Assembly: GCA_045222555.1 (NCBI GenBank)
Contig: JBGUYY010000097.1
Span: 186,001-250,000, forward strand
Source: UBA1756 sp045222555
Lineage (GTDB): Bacteria; Bacteroidota; Bacteroidia; Bacteroidales; WCHB1-69
Length of the DNA stretch: 64,000 bases
Reading direction: 5' to 3'
Below the pieces are notes generated by a model. The model made no database searches. It was not told the origin of the DNA and saw nothing but the letters and a program-made list of their open reading frames with translations. Position numbers and translations under genes: made by a program. Of the stretch, positions 62,103 through 64,000 are shown one piece after another. Position 1 is the first letter of the stretch; every line of letters begins with the position of its first letter.

Positions 62103-62639
62103 TTATTGCTGTACAGGAATCTGTTTCCTGGCAATTTCCTCCTCTGTAGGAGACGGCATCTGCTTTTTCGAAACATAGACAAAGCGATTGCCCTTCCTTT
62201 TCTCAAATATATACGCTGCCCAGTCTAACTGCAAAACGATAGTCGTGCAGTTGGGCATAGCATAATGGTTGCTGACCAACAATTGATTGCTGGGAGCCAA
62301 ATTCCTCCCTATATGACAGAATCGCTGTAACGTCATTTCCCACCCATACACGGGGTGTCCAGGATCACGATTGACGCGACATTTTAATAACTTTGCGTCC
62401 CCTCTGTTGATATAGAGTTGGAGAGTATCATTTTTCACCAAAACGCTGTCAATGCGCTCCTCGCGAATTTGCCATTTACACCCTCCCATATTGTTGGCGG
62501 TCTGTGCTGGCAAAGTGACATCTCCTTGTTTGGGCATTTTGGTGAGCACGTAAAACTCCTGCGCATAGGCTGTGGAGCCCGCGCACAAGGCCGCAACAAG
62601 CAGCCACAATCGTATCAGGTGACGGGGGAGGTTCATCAT
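62103..62639 (-). CDS. Exported protein of unknown function
   Basis: The product of about 178 residues starts MMNLPRHLIRLWLLVAALCA and reaches a signal peptidase site near AYAQ (residue 26). The mature part has no family I recognise; it contains short strands such as FVYVSKKQMP and VLQLDWAAYIFE. The frame is open a further 25 codons upstream, but those give no better start; the tandem ATG codons at 62639 and 62636 are equivalent choices. No TAnnTTTG box was found close upstream. It lies alone between the tRNA region and a RhuM-like pseudogene. Confidence 0.65.
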   Translation of the reverse strand: MMNLPRHLIRLWLLVAALCAGSTAYAQEFYVLTKMPKQGDVTLPAQTANNMGGCKWQIREERIDSVLVKNDTLQLYINRGDAKLLKCRVNRDPGHPVYGWEMTLQRFCHIGRNLAPSNQLLVSNHYAMPNCTTIVLQLDWAAYIFEKRKGNRFVYVSKKQMPSPTEEEIARKQIPVQQ

Positions 62640-62861
62640 GGGATAAATGCTATTTGTTTGGTAACGATTTAATAATAAGTTTATTGTGCAAGGCACCAAC
62701 AAACTTATCAACAATTTACCAACAGGTTTTCAATAACACAAAACGTTGTTTTTATGCACTTCTTAAGACAAAATCGACCATTTTTCGCTCAAAAATTTCA
62801 TAATCCACAATCCTCTCTATGCCAAAAAGTTGCAGAGTGGTTTTGAGCGAATAATTAGTCG

Positions 62862-62869
62862 TACCTTTG
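62862..62869 (+). promoter_or_regulatory. -7 promoter box (TACCTTTG) before the RhuM-like gene
   Basis: TACCTTTG matches TAnnTTTG, 19 bases upstream of the ATG at 62889. Confidence 0.6.
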
Positions 62870-62888
62870 CGGACCAAATTCTATAAAA

Positions 62889-63549
62889 ATGAAGTTACAA
62901 GAAAACCATGAACTATTACCGTCTCAGAAAAGCAAAGGGGAAATCGTATTGTACCAACCTGACGAAAAACTTTCTTTGGAAGTTAAATTGGAAAATGAAA
63001 CTGTTTGGTTAACCCAGCAACAAATGGCACTCCTGTTTGGTGTGAAAGAAAATAATATAACTTACCATATACAAGGTATTTATAAATCAAATGAACTCAA
63101 TCCGGAGACAACTACTCAAAAAATTAGAGTAGTTCGAAAAGAAGGGGACAGGGAGGTCGCCCGCTGGATTGATTTCTACAATCTGGATATGATTATCTCA
63201 GTCGGCTATCGTGTCAATAGTGCAAATGCCACACACTTCCGCCGCTGGGCAACCTCCATATTGAAAGAGTACTTGTTGAAAGGTTATACTTTAAACCAAC
63301 AACTTGTCGCATTGGAGAATCGCATGGATGGACGGCTTTTACAACACGAAAAACTATTGCAAGAGCATCAGGAGAAAATACAACCACCAATACGCTCCGA
63401 TTGAGGTTGTGGAAAGCTCCCGCTTCCACGACCGCTTCCTCATTATCGATGAAACAGTTTATCACATCGGTGCTTCCTTGAAGGATTTGGGAAAGAAATT
63501 GTTTGCATTTTCCAAAATGGATATTCCGGCGGAATGGTTGGAACCGTGA
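62889..63549 (+). pseudogene. RhuM-family gene, broken by internal deletion and frameshift
   Basis: The first frame (62889-63404) gives 171 residues with the RhuM-type opening: VWLTQQQMALLFGVKENNIT (about 40-59), then WIDFYNLDMIISVGYRVNSA and FRRWATSILKEYLLKGYTLN. It then stops at PPIRSD. Near base 63380 the homology jumps to another frame, which reads NHQYAPIEVVESSRFHDRFL and IDETVYHIGASLKDLGKK up to a stop at 63549, the normal C-terminal part of Bacteroidota RhuM proteins that carry a phospholipase D-like end. About 100 or more codons between the two parts are missing and the frame is shifted. RhuM genes often travel with defence islands; none is seen here. The product is probably not made whole. 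Confidence 0.75.
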
Positions 63550-63589
63550 GGGGTGAATAATTACCGTTGCGGCAGATTACATGGCAATT

Positions 63590-63617
63590 GTAGAGACGCG
63601 GTGCACCACGTCTCTAC
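63590..63617. repeat. REP-like palindrome with GTAGAGACG arms
   Basis: Arms GTAGAGACG and CGTCTCTAC flank an inner palindrome GGTGCACC, with one C-A mismatch. It belongs to a family of short intergenic palindromes and resembles the one at 24983-25010. About 50 bases downstream lies a GAGCGAAGCGAG motif (63665-63676), sharing a 12-base core with the 19-base repeat. Confidence 0.7.
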
Positions 63618-63785
63618 GGGCGCGGCATTTTTCGCGACATTCGCGGCAGGGATAGGAGCGGCACGAGCGAAGCGAGTACAGCGGATAGCCCGACGGCGAC
63701 CGCAGGGAGCCGGGCCGCCCAAAATAAAAATAAAATTGTCGCCATAAAAACATTACAAACATTTTGCGCGTATTGAAAATTTGTG

Positions 63786-63793
63786 TAAATTTG
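63786..63793 (+). promoter_or_regulatory. -7 promoter box (TAAATTTG) for the CoA-transferase
   Basis: TAAATTTG matches TAnnTTTG, 43 bases before the ATG at 63837. Confidence 0.6.
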
Positions 63794-63836
63794 CAGCCGC
63801 TTTTGTGAAATATCATAACAATTAAATATAAAAACT

Positions 63837-64000
63837 ATGGAAAAAGCAGAAATTCGCGAAACGATTGCCAAAAGAGCTGCAAAAGAGCTCCATGATGGAG
63901 ACATCGTTAACCTCGGAATCGGTATTCCGACTATGATTCCCAACTACTTACCGGAAGGCGTGACCGTGACGTTGCAGACCGAGAACGGCATGGTGGGCAT
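63837..64000 (+). CDS. atoA: CoA-transferase beta subunit (AtoA/ScoB-like), partial
   Basis: Only the first 54 residues are in the window: MEKAEIRETIAKRAAKELHD, then GDIVNLGIGIPTMIPNYLPE and VTLQTENGMVG. VNLGIGIPT and QTENGMVG are hallmarks of the beta subunit of 3-oxoacid CoA-transferases, and the order suggests that the alpha subunit is downstream. In lysine fermenters the matching enzyme moves CoA between butyryl-CoA and acetoacetate, but acetate CoA-transferase or succinyl-CoA:3-ketoacid CoA-transferase look alike at this end. It starts behind its own -7 box and continues beyond the window. Confidence 0.85.
   Translation, partial: MEKAEIRETIAKRAAKELHDGDIVNLGIGIPTMIPNYLPEGVTVTLQTENGMVG

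Noticed and set aside
62889..63720. Defence island or prophage around the RhuM remnant
   Set aside because: No restriction, toxin, integrase or phage gene was found nearby; only the remnant and small repeats are present.

Overview
The window reads as chromosomal DNA from a Bacteroidota bacterium, most likely of the order Bacteroidales. Three things point there. About two dozen gene starts are preceded by the Bacteroidota -7 promoter box TAnnTTTG. Four large secreted proteins carry type IX secretion (T9SS) sorting domains, and GldA-like and PorE-like proteins are also encoded. Families such as DUF4290 are largely confined to this phylum. The genus cannot be told from the sequence alone. No prophage, transposase, plasmid gene or CRISPR array was seen; mobile-DNA traces are limited to small intergenic palindromes, a dispersed 19-base repeat and one decayed RhuM-type gene.

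Layout. 1-7.2 kb: a partial GYF-domain protein, a 60-residue membrane protein, two lipoproteins, gyrA and a glycine-rich T9SS type A adhesin. 7.4-13.3 kb: a same-strand run of kce, an SDR oxidoreductase, sufC, sufD, an exported protein and an LRR protein, ending stop-to-stop against ftsY. 14.4-17.5 kb: a lipoprotein, butyrate kinase, NAD kinase and a flavin reductase-like protein. 17.6-25 kb: a five-gene unit of RND pump, MORN-repeat lipoprotein, OstA-like LPS protein, a divergent chorismate synthase and a glycosyltransferase. 25-30.6 kb: alaS, recJ and murB on the minus strand. 30.7-38.4 kb: a DPP5-like peptidase, a candidate heme membrane protein, an LptF/LptG-type permease, GldA-like ATPase, PorE-like OmpA protein and a CPBP protease. 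38.5-46.2 kb: TolC-like and adaptor genes, mreB, a P-loop protein resembling KamB, a DUF4290 protein and a NatAB-type ABC exporter. 46.2-56.5 kb: three T9SS type B cargo proteins around an ADP-forming acetate-CoA ligase. 56.5-64 kb: prmC, a lipoprotein esterase, a lipoprotein with what looks like a circularly permuted vWA domain, kamA, a tRNA-Val, an exported protein, a broken RhuM gene and the start of a CoA-transferase beta subunit.

How the genes fit together. Kce, KamA, the CoA-transferase, the KamB-like protein, butyrate kinase and ADP-forming acetate-CoA ligase together suggest an anaerobe that ferments lysine and other amino acids to acetate and butyrate, with ATP made at the kinase and ligase steps. 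The DPP5-like peptidase fits peptide feeding. In better-known lysine fermenters several of these genes sit in one cluster; here they are spread over 56 kb, each behind its own promoter. A second theme is the cell surface: a PorE-like T9SS part, GldA and four T9SS cargo proteins that share a cysteine-containing repeat of about 60 residues.

All functions are read from the sequence and family knowledge; no database search was run. Starts were often moved from the longest open frame to an ATG downstream of a -7 box.
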